Assembly (NCBI RefSeq): GCF_042650605.1
Contig: NZ_JBHSBN010000016.1
Location: forward strand, 62,001 to 126,000
Length of the DNA: 64,000 bases
From: Micromonospora_J zhanjiangensis
GTDB lineage: Bacteria > Actinomycetota > Actinomycetes > Mycobacteriales > Micromonosporaceae
Direction: 5' to 3'
The notes under the pieces were generated by a model. The model worked only from the letters and a program-made list of their open reading frames with translations, was not told the origin of the DNA and searched no databases. Both the position numbers and the translations under genes were made by a program. Shown piece after piece: positions 17,310 to 25,163 of the stretch. Within the stretch, counting starts at the first letter, position 1; each line of letters starts with the position of its first letter.

Positions 17310-18331
17310 AGTCGTCCCTCGCGGACCGCGCGGGTGACCCACGGGATCACCTCGTCCAGCATCCCGTCGAGGGCGGTGGTGGCCTCGAAGCCCAGCAGAT
17401 CGCGGGCCTTGGTGACGTCCGGCACCCGTTTCTGCACGTCATGGTCGTAGGGGTCATCGCAGACCAGGCGCAGCGGCGATCCCGGACCTTTGATCTTGCG
17501 CCAGATCACCTCGGCCAACTCGCGGACCGTGGTCGACCGGGCGGTGGATAGGTTGAAGTCCTCGTTGTGGGCCGCCTCGTGCTCCATCGCCGTCGCGATG
17601 CCGCGCGCCAGGTCGCCGCCGTACGTGTAGTGGCGCACCTGGTGGCCGTCGCCCAGGATGTGCAGCGGGTCCTGGCCCTTGACCACCTTCTGCACGAGGT
17701 CGGGCACGACGTGCGACATGGCCAGCTTCACGTTGCCGGAGAGCACCTCGACCTCACCGAGGGCACGCCCCTCGCCGACGCCCACGCAGTTGAACGGGCG
17801 CACGATCGTGTACGGCAGCCGGTACTGCTCCCAGGCCGCCCAGGCGTAGTACTCCACCGCCAGCTTCTGGAAGCCGTACGAGGAGATCGGCGGCGGCACG
17901 AGGCGCTCGTCGCCCTCCTTCGACGGCCACCGGTCGGTGGACTCGAACACCATGGACGAGGAGAGGTAGGTGACCTTTCGCAGCCGCCCGTCGCGGTGCG
18001 CGCGGATCGCCGCGTCACAGGAGGCCGCCATGATCCGCTCGTTGGTGGCGAGCAGGTCGTAGGGGTAGGCGTGGAAGTAGGAGATGCCGCCGATCATGGC
18101 GGCACCGGCGACCAGGTGGTCGCAGTCGGTCAGCAGGTCGGTCAACAGGTCGACGTCCCGGGCGTCGCCGGCCACCAATCGGTAGCGCGGATGGCAGTCG
18201 TACGACCGGGCGACCGGGCCGTACTTGGAGAAGTTGTCCAGCCCGGTCACCTCGTGGCCACGCGCCAGCAACTCCTGCACCAGGTAACCACCGATGAACC
18301 CGGCCGAGCCGGTGACCAGCACTCTTCCCAC
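17306..18331 (-). CDS. NAD-dependent epimerase/dehydratase (extended SDR) of nucleotide-sugar metabolism
   Basis: A 341-residue protein. VLVTGSAGFIGGYL near residue 4 is the NAD-binding glycine motif, and the catalytic YGFQK (YxxxK) follows SSYGF near residue 155, with Ser/Ser in YLSSSMVFEST. The substrate loop VGVGEGRALGE and LGDGHQVRHYTYGGDLARG are typical of UDP-sugar epimerases/dehydratases. GTG 18331 has AGGA about 6 bases upstream. It sits between a GT2 and the membrane protein, so it probably supplies an activated sugar for the surface glycan. Confidence 0.85.
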   Translation of the reverse strand: MGRVLVTGSAGFIGGYLVQELLARGHEVTGLDNFSKYGPVARSYDCHPRYRLVAGDARDVDLLTDLLTDCDHLVAGAAMIGGISYFHAYPYDLLATNERIMAASCDAAIRAHRDGRLRKVTYLSSSMVFESTDRWPSKEGDERLVPPPISSYGFQKLAVEYYAWAAWEQYRLPYTIVRPFNCVGVGEGRALGEVEVLSGNVKLAMSHVVPDLVQKVVKGQDPLHILGDGHQVRHYTYGGDLARGIATAMEHEAAHNEDFNLSTARSTTVRELAEVIWRKIKGPGSPLRLVCDDPYDHDVQKRVPDVTKARDLLGFEATTALDGMLDEVIPWVTRAVREGRL

Positions 18332-18339
18332 AGCGATTC

Positions 18340-19158
18340 CTAACGTGACGAGGTGTGCCCGAGTAGTTCGGCGTCCTCGGCGGGCGCCGGTGACCGGGGG
18401 CCCGACACCGGTCCGGTGTCCGCCCGGCGGCGTCGCCGCGTGGCCAGCGCCTCGGCGGTCAACGGTCGCCCGAACGCGAACAGGTACCAGCGCAGGTAGC
18501 CGGGCAGGAAGCGGCCCAGGTCGAAGCGGGACTCGCCCAACCGGCGGTCCAGCCAGATCGTCGGCAACTCGGCCACCGGCAGGCGCAACCGGGTCGCCTT
18601 GGCGGTCAGCTCCAGTCCGATCTCGAACCCGGTCCGCGCCTCGATGCCCACCGCGCGGACGAACTCCGCCGAATAGGCCTTGAAGTTGTTCGTGGCGTCG
18701 CGGGTGCCGGCCCCGGCCAGCCGGTAGAGGCTGCGACCGGCGCACCGGGACAGCATCCGCTTGAGCCGGGGCCCGCCGACCTGCTGACCGCCCGGCATGT
18801 AGCGGGACGCCGCGGCCACCACCACGCCCCGTTCCACCAGGCGGGTCAGGTCGTCGATCTGGCGCGTGTCGTCCGACCCGTCGGCCATGGTGACCGCGAC
18901 CACCGGCGCCACCGCGGCGTCGATCCCGAACCGGATCGCCTGCGCCGGCCCCGGGCCGTGGGTGTTCAGCACCGTACGCACCCGCGCGTCCCGCGCGGCG
19001 ACCTGGTCCGCGTACGGCACCGTGGTGTCCTGCGGCCGGTCGTACACCACCAGGATCTCCGCCGGGAGCGTGACGTCCCGCAGGATCCGGTCCAGGCAAC
19101 CGACGATGGCCGCGCCCTCGTCGCAGACCGGGATCACCACCGAGACCTGCGGCCTCAT
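18340..19158 (-). CDS. GT2-family (dolichol-phosphate-mannose-synthase-like) glycosyltransferase
   Basis: A 272-residue GT-A enzyme. VSVVIPVCDEGAAIVGCLDRIL starts the fold, and the DxD-equivalent ADGSDD lies near residue 92. NNFKAYSAEFVRAVGIEARTGFEIGLELTAKA is characteristic of DPM1-like enzymes. No C-terminal membrane helices are present. ATG 19158 overlaps the dehydrogenase stop (ATGA). It probably transfers a sugar to a polyprenyl phosphate or a glycan. Confidence 0.83.
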   Translation of the reverse strand: MRPQVSVVIPVCDEGAAIVGCLDRILRDVTLPAEILVVYDRPQDTTVPYADQVAARDARVRTVLNTHGPGPAQAIRFGIDAAVAPVVAVTMADGSDDTRQIDDLTRLVERGVVVAAASRYMPGGQQVGGPRLKRMLSRCAGRSLYRLAGAGTRDATNNFKAYSAEFVRAVGIEARTGFEIGLELTAKATRLRLPVAELPTIWLDRRLGESRFDLGRFLPGYLRWYLFAFGRPLTAEALATRRRRRADTGPVSGPRSPAPAEDAELLGHTSSR

Positions 19159-20372
19159 ACCCGTACGCCCCGTCCGGTCAGTCCCCAGATGTCGATCAGC
19201 GGCCGGTCGGTGACCAGGTCGGCGTACTCCCGGTGCGGCGCGCCGATGATCAGCAGGTCGCACTCGGCGAGCACCCGGTCGAGGTCGACCAGCCGCTCGT
19301 CCCGGACGTACCGGTCGGTGCAGAGCACCTGGGCCGCCTTCGGCAGCAGGAGCTTGCGCAGCTTGTACGCCAGGCTCTCCCGCGGGTCGTCGCTGCCGCC
19401 CTTGAAGGCCGTGCCGAGGATCCCCACCCGGGACGCGGCGAGGTCGAACCGGGCCTCCAACCGGGACACCAGATACGCCGGCAGCCCTTCATTGATCATC
19501 ATCGCGGCGTGCCCCAGCACGAAGTTGTTCCGGTGGAAGGCCGCCAGTTGCATGGTGTCCTTGAACAGGCACGGCCCCGCGGCGAAGCCGGGCATCGGCA
19601 TGTCGGCCGCCCGCGGATAACCGTGGGTGATCGCGTTCCGGATCCGCGCAAAATCGAGTCCGAAATCGTTGACCATCATCCAGAACTGGTTGACGGTCGC
19701 GAACTTCACGTACCGCCAGGTGTTCGTGAACAACTTCGCCAGTTCCGCCTCCTCCGGCTCCAGCACCACGATCTCGTCGGTGAGGTGGCGGAACAGTTTC
19801 TCCGCCCGGCCGAGCGCCCGGTCGCTACGGGCGGAGACGATCTGCGGCAGGTCGAACAGCTCGGTCAGCGCCCGTCCCTCGGCGATCCGCTCGGGGCAGA
19901 ACGCGACGTCGATCTCGACACCGAGCTGCACCAGCAGCTTCTCGGTCGAGGCGGTCACGCCGGGATACAGGGTGCTGCGCAGCACCAGCAACTGCCCGTC
20001 CCGCAGGTGCTCGGCGCACCGCTGGATCGCCTGCGGCACCGCCGCCAGGTCCGGGCTCAGGTGCTCGTCCACCGGCGTCCCGACGACGACCACCAGGATC
20101 TCGGCGGTACCCACCGCGGCGGCGTCGGTCGAGGCGACCAGCCGTCCCTCGGCGAGCAGGCCGCCGAGCAGGGCGTCGGCGCCGTCCTCCGCGAAGGGCA
20201 TCACCCCGGCGTTGACCGACGCCACGGCGGCGGTGTTGATGTCGAACAGGGTCACCGACAGGCCCCGCGAGGCCAGGGCCAGTCCCAGCGGGAGGCCCAC
20301 CCGCCCGCATCCGCCGACGATCACGACGTCCCGGCTGAACGGCGTCGTCTGCTCGCGTTCCGCGATGGTCAT
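19155..20372 (-). CDS. UDP-ManNAc/UDP-glucose-type nucleotide-sugar 6-dehydrogenase
   Basis: A 405-residue enzyme that oxidises the C6 hydroxyl of a UDP-sugar to a uronate using 2 NAD+. VVIVGGCGRVGLPLGLALASRG binds NAD; VGTPVDEH, CPERIAEGRA and the catalytic cysteine in GFAAGPCLFKDT are intact, as is the C-terminal nucleotide-sugar domain (GTAFKGGSDDPRESLAYKL). Similarity is closer to the WecC branch than to Ugd. It is the first gene of a four-gene overlapping operon (dehydrogenase, GT2, epimerase, membrane protein). Confidence 0.87.
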   Translation of the reverse strand: MTIAEREQTTPFSRDVVIVGGCGRVGLPLGLALASRGLSVTLFDINTAAVASVNAGVMPFAEDGADALLGGLLAEGRLVASTDAAAVGTAEILVVVVGTPVDEHLSPDLAAVPQAIQRCAEHLRDGQLLVLRSTLYPGVTASTEKLLVQLGVEIDVAFCPERIAEGRALTELFDLPQIVSARSDRALGRAEKLFRHLTDEIVVLEPEEAELAKLFTNTWRYVKFATVNQFWMMVNDFGLDFARIRNAITHGYPRAADMPMPGFAAGPCLFKDTMQLAAFHRNNFVLGHAAMMINEGLPAYLVSRLEARFDLAASRVGILGTAFKGGSDDPRESLAYKLRKLLLPKAAQVLCTDRYVRDERLVDLDRVLAECDLLIIGAPHREYADLVTDRPLIDIWGLTGRGVRV

Positions 20373-20454
20373 CCACCCCTCCGCTCGGTCGACCCCGTAT
20401 CACTCTAAGTCCTGAAGGAGTGGTTATAACGCTTCTCCACACTATTATTCCTGG

Positions 20455-21144
20455 ATGGATGTTATAGGCCAGTATGAGCAATTCTCCGATATCGACCTCG
20501 CCCGGTTGTACGCCGGCCGGTTCAGCCCGGCCGAACTCGCCACCAAGCGCCTGCTCTGGGACGCCCTCTGCCGCGGCTTCTTCGACCGGTACGTGGAGGC
20601 CGACGACACGGTGCTCGATCTGGCCGCCGGCTCCTGCGAGTTCGTCAACGCCTGCCGCGCCCGGCACAAGATCGCGGTCGACCTGAACCCCGACACGGCG
20701 GGCTTCGCCCGGGACGCCCGGGTCGTCCTCGCCCCGAGCGACGACATGCCCGAGGTCGGGTCGAACTCCGTCGACACGGTGTTCACCTCGAACTTCTTCG
20801 AGCACCTGCCCGACAAGAAGGCGCTGCTGCGCACCCTCGCCGAGTGCCGGCGGGTGCTGCGGCCGGGCGGCCGGCTGCTGGTCCTCATGCCCAATCTGCG
20901 CTACGTCGGCGGGCGGTACTGGGACTACTTCGACCACCACCTGCCGCTGACCCACCTGAGCCTGGTCGAGGGACTCCGACTGGGCGGCTTCGAACCGCAC
21001 GAGGTCATCCCCCGCTTCCTGCCGTACACGGTGAAGGGCGCGCCGGTCCGGATCCGCCCCTGGCAGGTCCGGCTCTACCTCCGGCTGCGACCGGCCTGGC
21101 GGCTGTTCGGCGGGCAGATGTTCGTCGCGGCCCGCCGCCGGTAG
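20455..21144 (+). CDS. Class I SAM-dependent methyltransferase
   Basis: A 229-residue protein. The SAM site is VLDLAAGSCEFVNACRA (motif I, residues about 58-74), followed by AVDLNPDT (acidic motif II), SNFFEHLPDK and LRPGGRLLVLMPNLRY. It diverges from the dehydrogenase across an 82-base gap of lower GC. The EFVNACR loop and position suggest glycan or lipid-linked sugar methylation, but the substrate is not visible. Confidence 0.8.
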   Translation: MDVIGQYEQFSDIDLARLYAGRFSPAELATKRLLWDALCRGFFDRYVEADDTVLDLAAGSCEFVNACRARHKIAVDLNPDTAGFARDARVVLAPSDDMPEVGSNSVDTVFTSNFFEHLPDKKALLRTLAECRRVLRPGGRLLVLMPNLRYVGGRYWDYFDHHLPLTHLSLVEGLRLGGFEPHEVIPRFLPYTVKGAPVRIRPWQVRLYLRLRPAWRLFGGQMFVAARRR

Positions 21145-21224
21145 GACCGGCACCGGGCGAAGGACCCGGGCATCGACGAACTTGACCGTCGCGCGGAGGG
21201 CCGGGCCGGTGGGACACTGCTGGC

Positions 21225-21977
21225 ATGACCGGCGACGTGCGGCTCCGCGGCGGTGGAAGCGGCCAGCGGTTGCTGTTGTTGTTGCACGGCCTCGGGGCGA
21301 CCGGCGAGGTGTGGAACCCGTCCCGGCCGCTGCTGACGCACGGCTGGCCCGGTCGCTGGCTGGCCGTCGACCTGCCCGGGCACGGCGGGTCGGAGCCGCT
21401 GCCGGAGTACTCCTGCCTGACGCTCGCCGAGCGGATCGCCAAGACGCTCCCGGTCGACGACCGGATGGTCGTCCTCGGCCACTCGCTCGGCGGCGCGGTC
21501 GGGCTGGCCCTGGCCGGGCGGCGGTTCGACCTGCCGGTGGCGGCGGTCGTCGCGCTCGGCGTCAAGGTGGCCTGGACGGCCGAGGAGTTGGCCCGGGCCG
21601 AGGCGCTCGCCCGGCGACCGGTCGCCCGGTACGCCACCCGCGCCGAGGCCGCGTCCCGCTACCTGCGGGTGTCCGGGCTGACCGGCCTGGTCGACGGGGA
21701 CGACCCGATCGTCGACGCCGGACTGCGCGAGGAGGACGAGGGCTGGCGGTTGGCGATGGACCCGGCGGCCTTCGCCGTCGGAGCCCCCGACCTGCCGGCG
21801 CTGCTGGCCGACTGCGCCGCCCAGGTGCTGCTGGCCCGGGGCGAGCGGGACCCGATGGTCACCGACGCCCAGCTCGCCGGGTTGGGCGCGCCGGCGACCA
21901 CGCTGGCCGACCTCGGCCACAACGCGCATGTCGAGGACCCGGCCGCCGTGCTGCGGCTGCTGCACCCGTACCGCTGA
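21225..21977 (+). CDS. Alpha/beta-hydrolase
   Basis: A 250-residue esterase/lipase-fold enzyme. The oxyanion segment LLLHGLGATG, nucleophile elbow GHSLGG (Ser near residue 88), acid residue in RGERDPMV and catalytic His in LGHNAHVE form a complete triad. There is no signal peptide. It stands between the polysaccharide genes and the lanthipeptide cluster; the substrate is unknown. Confidence 0.82.
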   Translation: MTGDVRLRGGGSGQRLLLLLHGLGATGEVWNPSRPLLTHGWPGRWLAVDLPGHGGSEPLPEYSCLTLAERIAKTLPVDDRMVVLGHSLGGAVGLALAGRRFDLPVAAVVALGVKVAWTAEELARAEALARRPVARYATRAEAASRYLRVSGLTGLVDGDDPIVDAGLREEDEGWRLAMDPAAFAVGAPDLPALLADCAAQVLLARGERDPMVTDAQLAGLGAPATTLADLGHNAHVEDPAAVLRLLHPYR

Positions 21978-22170
21978 CCACGTCCGCCGGCCGGTGACCG
22001 GGCCGGTCCGGGGCGTCGGTGACGTCCGCACGGGCCGGCATGACATTTGTCAGACCAGGCCGTGCGTCCTTCACCCACCGTGATGACTAACCGCACTAGC
22101 TGTGGTGGAGTCCCGGGGACGAGACTCGATGGCAGAACGGAGACGCGGCGGACCCGGACGGAGGGTGAAC

Positions 22171-24885
22171 GTGGACGAGCGCTACGACACGTACTGCGCG
22201 ATCGACCCGCTGTTCTACGACTCCCCCACCAACACCACCGCCCGTACCACCGGGTGGGCCGCGGCGGACCGGCCGGTGCCCGAGGGCTGGCGGCGCGAGC
22301 CGAACGACGACTGGCTGATCTACGGTCCGGTCGACGGGACGCTGCCGCAGCAGGGCTGGAAGGTGCACGTCTCGGCCGGCCTGGACAACGCCGCCCGGGT
22401 GCTGGACCGGGTGTACGACTACTGCGTCCCGCGCGGCCTGCCGTTCAAGTTCCTCCGCGGCCCCCGGATGCTGCTGCTGCGCAACGCCAAGTACGCCCGG
22501 CGCGGCTCCAGCGGCAAGTTCGTCACCGTCTACCCGCGGGACGAGGCCGAGCTGGAACTGGTCTGCAAGGAACTCGCCGAACTGCTCGACGGCGAACCCG
22601 GCCCGTACATCCTGAGCGACCTGCGCTACGGCGCCGGCCCGGTGTACGTCCGCTACGGCGGCTTCGCGGCCCGCTACTGCCTGTCCGAGGACGGGCAGGT
22701 GGTGCCGGCGATCGCCGACGGCGACGGCACGCTGGTGCCCGACCGGCGGGACCCCGTGTTCCACGTGCCCGACTGGGTGACGCTGCCGGACTTCCTCGCC
22801 CCGCACCTGGCCGCCCGCAACGCGACAAGCACCACCGACCTGCCGTACCGGATCGAGAAGGTGATCCACTTCTCCAACGGCGGCGGCCTCTACGTCGGCC
22901 GGGACACCCGTACCGACACCGAGGTGGTGCTCAAGGAGGGCCGCCCGTACGCCGGGCTGGACGCCGCCGGCACCGACGCGGTCACCCGGCTGCGCCGGGA
23001 GGGCGAGATGCTGCGCCGGCTCGCCGACGTGACCCGGGTGCCCCGGGTGCACGACGAGTTCACCCTCGGCGACCACCACTTCCTGGCCATGGAGTTCATC
23101 GAGGGCCGGCCGCTGAACCGGGTGCTGGTCGAGCGCTACCCGCTGACCGACGCGGACGCCACCCCGGCCGACCTGGCCGACTACACGGACTGGGCGTTGA
23201 GCATCCACCGGCAGGTCGAGGCGGCCGTCGACGCGATCCACCGGCACGACGTGGTCTACGGCGACCTGCACCTGTTCAACGTCATGGTCCGGCCGGACGA
23301 CACCGTCGCGCTGGTGGACTTCGAGGTCGCCGCGCCGGTGGCCGAGGCCCGCCGACCCGGCCTGCGCAACCAGGGCTTCGCCGCACCGCGCGACCGCACC
23401 GGCTTCGCCGTCGACCGGTACGCCCTGGCCTGCCTACGGCTCGCGTTGTTCCTGCCGCTGACCCAGGTGCTCCGGCTGGTGCCGGCGAAGGCCGCCCACC
23501 TGGCGGCCGTGATCGCCGCGAACTTCCCGGTCCCGCCCGGGTTCCTGGACGAGGCGGTCCGCGAGATCACCGGTGTACCCGGGCCGGCCGCGCAGCCCAC
23601 CGACGCGGCGGCCACGGACACGCCGGCCGCGCAGCCCACGGCGCAGCTCACGGACACGGCGGCCGCGCAGCTCACGGACACGGCGGCCGCGGACCCGTTC
23701 GCGGCCTTCGACGCCGGTCGCGACGGCTGGCCGGCGCTGCGGTCCACGTTGGCCGGAGCGATCCTCGCGACGGCCACCCCGGACCGGGACGACCGGCTGT
23801 TCCCCGGCGACATCGAGCAGTTCCGGGCCGGCGGGCTCAACCTCGGCCACGGTGCGGCCGGCGTACTCCTCGCCCTCGCCGCCACCGGCGCGGGCCGGTT
23901 CCCCGACCACGAGGAGTGGCTCGTCCGCCGGGCGCTGAACCCGCCGTCGGGCAGCCGGCCCGGCTTCTACGACGGCCTGCACGGCGTGGCGTTCGCGCTG
24001 GAGCACCTCGACCGGCGGCAGCAGGCGCTGGACGTGCTGGATCTGTGCCTGCGGCAGCCGTGGGAGGACCTCAACCACGACCTGGTCAGCGGGCTGTCCG
24101 GGGTGGCCCTGAACCTGGCCGAGTTCGCCGGCCGGACCGGCGAGACCGGACTGCGCGACGCCGCCTGGCGGGCCGCCGACCTGGTCGCCACGCAGATCGA
24201 GGCACCGGACACCGATGGCCCGGTCAGCGGCGGCCGGCACCCGTGGGCCGGGCTCACCCGGGGACACACCGGACCGGCGCTGCTGTTCCTGCGGCTGTAC
24301 GAGCTGACCGGCGACGCGGCGCAGCTCGACCGGGCGGCCACCGCCCTGCGCCGGGACCTGCGCCGGTGCGTGGTGCGCCCGGACGGCGCGATGGAGGTCG
24401 ACGAGGGCTGGCGCACCATGCCGTACCTGGCGCACGGCAGCGTCGGGATCGGGCTGGTGCTGGACCAGTACCTGGCCCACCGCCCGGACGAGGAGTTCGA
24501 CCGGGCCGCCGCGGCGATCCGGCGGGCCGCCCGCTCACCGCTGTACGTGCAGTCCGGCCTGTTCGCCGGCCGGGCCGGGATCATCGCGTACCTGGCGAAC
24601 CGGCTCCGGCTGGCCGACGCCGACCGGACCGACTCCGACCGGACCGTCGCCGACCGGCGCGAACTCGACGCGCAGGTCCGCCGGCTGGCCTGGCACGCCC
24701 TGCCGTACCGGGGGCACCTGGCCTTCCCCGGCGAGCAACTGCTGCGGCTGTCGATGGACCTGGCCACCGGCACCGCCGGGGTGCTGCTGGCGCTGGGCGC
24801 GGCCCGGCACGACGAGCCGGTACGGCTCCCCTTCCTCGCGCCGCTGACCGGCGCGACCAAGCTCCCCTCGCGACCGCGAGGGTGA
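22171..24885 (+). CDS. ramC: Class III lanthipeptide synthetase LanKC (RamC/AmfT-like)
   Basis: A 904-residue three-domain enzyme that phosphorylates Ser/Thr of the precursor, eliminates phosphate and cyclises cysteines. Residues about 1-220 form the lyase-like domain (YDTYCAIDPLFYD, KFLRGPRMLLLRNAKY). About 230-440 is the kinase domain with Lys in VVLKEG, VVYGDLHLFNVMV and LVDFEVA. About 530-880 is the LanC-like cyclase (GHGAAGVLLAL, GLSGVALNLAEF, AHGSVGIGL), lacking the Cys-Cys-His zinc ligands, as expected for class III. GTG 22171 is chosen because GGAGGG (22159-22164) lies 6 bases upstream; GTG 22165 and ATG 22129 are alternatives. Its operon continues with precursor and transporters. Confidence 0.93.
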   Translation: MDERYDTYCAIDPLFYDSPTNTTARTTGWAAADRPVPEGWRREPNDDWLIYGPVDGTLPQQGWKVHVSAGLDNAARVLDRVYDYCVPRGLPFKFLRGPRMLLLRNAKYARRGSSGKFVTVYPRDEAELELVCKELAELLDGEPGPYILSDLRYGAGPVYVRYGGFAARYCLSEDGQVVPAIADGDGTLVPDRRDPVFHVPDWVTLPDFLAPHLAARNATSTTDLPYRIEKVIHFSNGGGLYVGRDTRTDTEVVLKEGRPYAGLDAAGTDAVTRLRREGEMLRRLADVTRVPRVHDEFTLGDHHFLAMEFIEGRPLNRVLVERYPLTDADATPADLADYTDWALSIHRQVEAAVDAIHRHDVVYGDLHLFNVMVRPDDTVALVDFEVAAPVAEARRPGLRNQGFAAPRDRTGFAVDRYALACLRLALFLPLTQVLRLVPAKAAHLAAVIAANFPVPPGFLDEAVREITGVPGPAAQPTDAAATDTPAAQPTAQLTDTAAAQLTDTAAADPFAAFDAGRDGWPALRSTLAGAILATATPDRDDRLFPGDIEQFRAGGLNLGHGAAGVLLALAATGAGRFPDHEEWLVRRALNPPSGSRPGFYDGLHGVAFALEHLDRRQQALDVLDLCLRQPWEDLNHDLVSGLSGVALNLAEFAGRTGETGLRDAAWRAADLVATQIEAPDTDGPVSGGRHPWAGLTRGHTGPALLFLRLYELTGDAAQLDRAATALRRDLRRCVVRPDGAMEVDEGWRTMPYLAHGSVGIGLVLDQYLAHRPDEEFDRAAAAIRRAARSPLYVQSGLFAGRAGIIAYLANRLRLADADRTDSDRTVADRRELDAQVRRLAWHALPYRGHLAFPGEQLLRLSMDLATGTAGVLLALGAARHDEPVRLPFLAPLTGATKLPSRPRG
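23641..23688 (+). repeat. 24-bp tandem repeat in the LanKC interdomain linker
   Basis: Two perfect in-frame 24-base units encode AQLTDTAA twice, preceded by degenerate copies (AAQPTDAAATDTPAAQPT). They fall exactly between the kinase and cyclase domains, so linker length may vary among strains by slippage without frame loss. Confidence 0.85.
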
Positions 24886-24916
24886 AGTCCGAACAAACCG
24901 AAAGGCGGTAAGGACC

Positions 24917-25042
24917 ATGGTGCTTCTGGACCTGCAGGGCCTGGAGATGACCGAGCGCGGCGGCGGCGGGGGCGGCGGCGGAAGCCGCGCGAGCTTGCTG
25001 CTCTGCGGCGACAGCTCGCTCTCGGTGACGACCTGCAACTGA
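24917..25042 (+). CDS. ramS: SapB/AmfS-type class III lanthipeptide precursor
   Basis: A 41-residue peptide. The leader is MVLLDLQGLEMTER; LLDLQ matches the FDLQ-type recognition helix of class III leaders. Eight consecutive glycines follow, then the core SRASLLLCGDSSLSVTTCN. From memory, the Streptomyces SapB core differs only by Ile for Val in this stretch. Two SxxxC spacings (SLLLC and SVTTC) provide the two lanthionine rings; the remaining serines can become dehydroalanine. ATG 24917 has AAGGA 5 bases upstream and lies 31 bases after ramC. The mature peptide is expected to be an exported surfactant for aerial growth. Confidence 0.95.
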   Translation: MVLLDLQGLEMTERGGGGGGGGSRASLLLCGDSSLSVTTCN

Positions 25043-25055
25043 CCTTCGTATTTGC

Positions 25056-25096
25056 GGCCCGTCCCGGGGATCGGACAACGGTCCCCGGGACGGGCC
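25056..25096 (+). terminator. First strong hairpin after the precursor gene (attenuator/processing stem)
   Basis: A 15-bp perfect stem: arms 25056-25070 and 25082-25096 with an 11-base loop, 13 bases after the precursor stop. It is likely to stop most transcripts or protect the 3' end of the ramC-ramS message, giving far more peptide than transporter. Confidence 0.75.
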
Positions 25097-25098
25097 CG

Positions 25099-25133
25099 GG
25101 CCCCGGGCGGGGCGGCAGACCCCGCCCGGGGCC
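25099..25133 (+). terminator. Second strong hairpin in tandem
   Basis: A 14-bp perfect GC-only stem (25099-25112 / 25120-25133), 7-base loop, directly after the first hairpin and 30 bases before the ABC transporter start. Two consecutive stems make random origin unlikely. Confidence 0.72.
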
Positions 25134-25163
25134 GTCCGCGTTCCCACGACGAGGAGGAGCACC

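Noticed and set aside
22041..22052. TGACATTTGTCA inverted repeat upstream of ramC as a RamR or BldD operator
   Set aside because: Arms are only 5 bp and I cannot match it with confidence to a known binding consensus; left out of the features.
22102..22170. Longer LanKC starts at GTG 22102 or ATG 22129
   Set aside because: The added residues are Arg/Gly-rich and unlike the family start, and the strong GGAGGG site fits GTG 22171.
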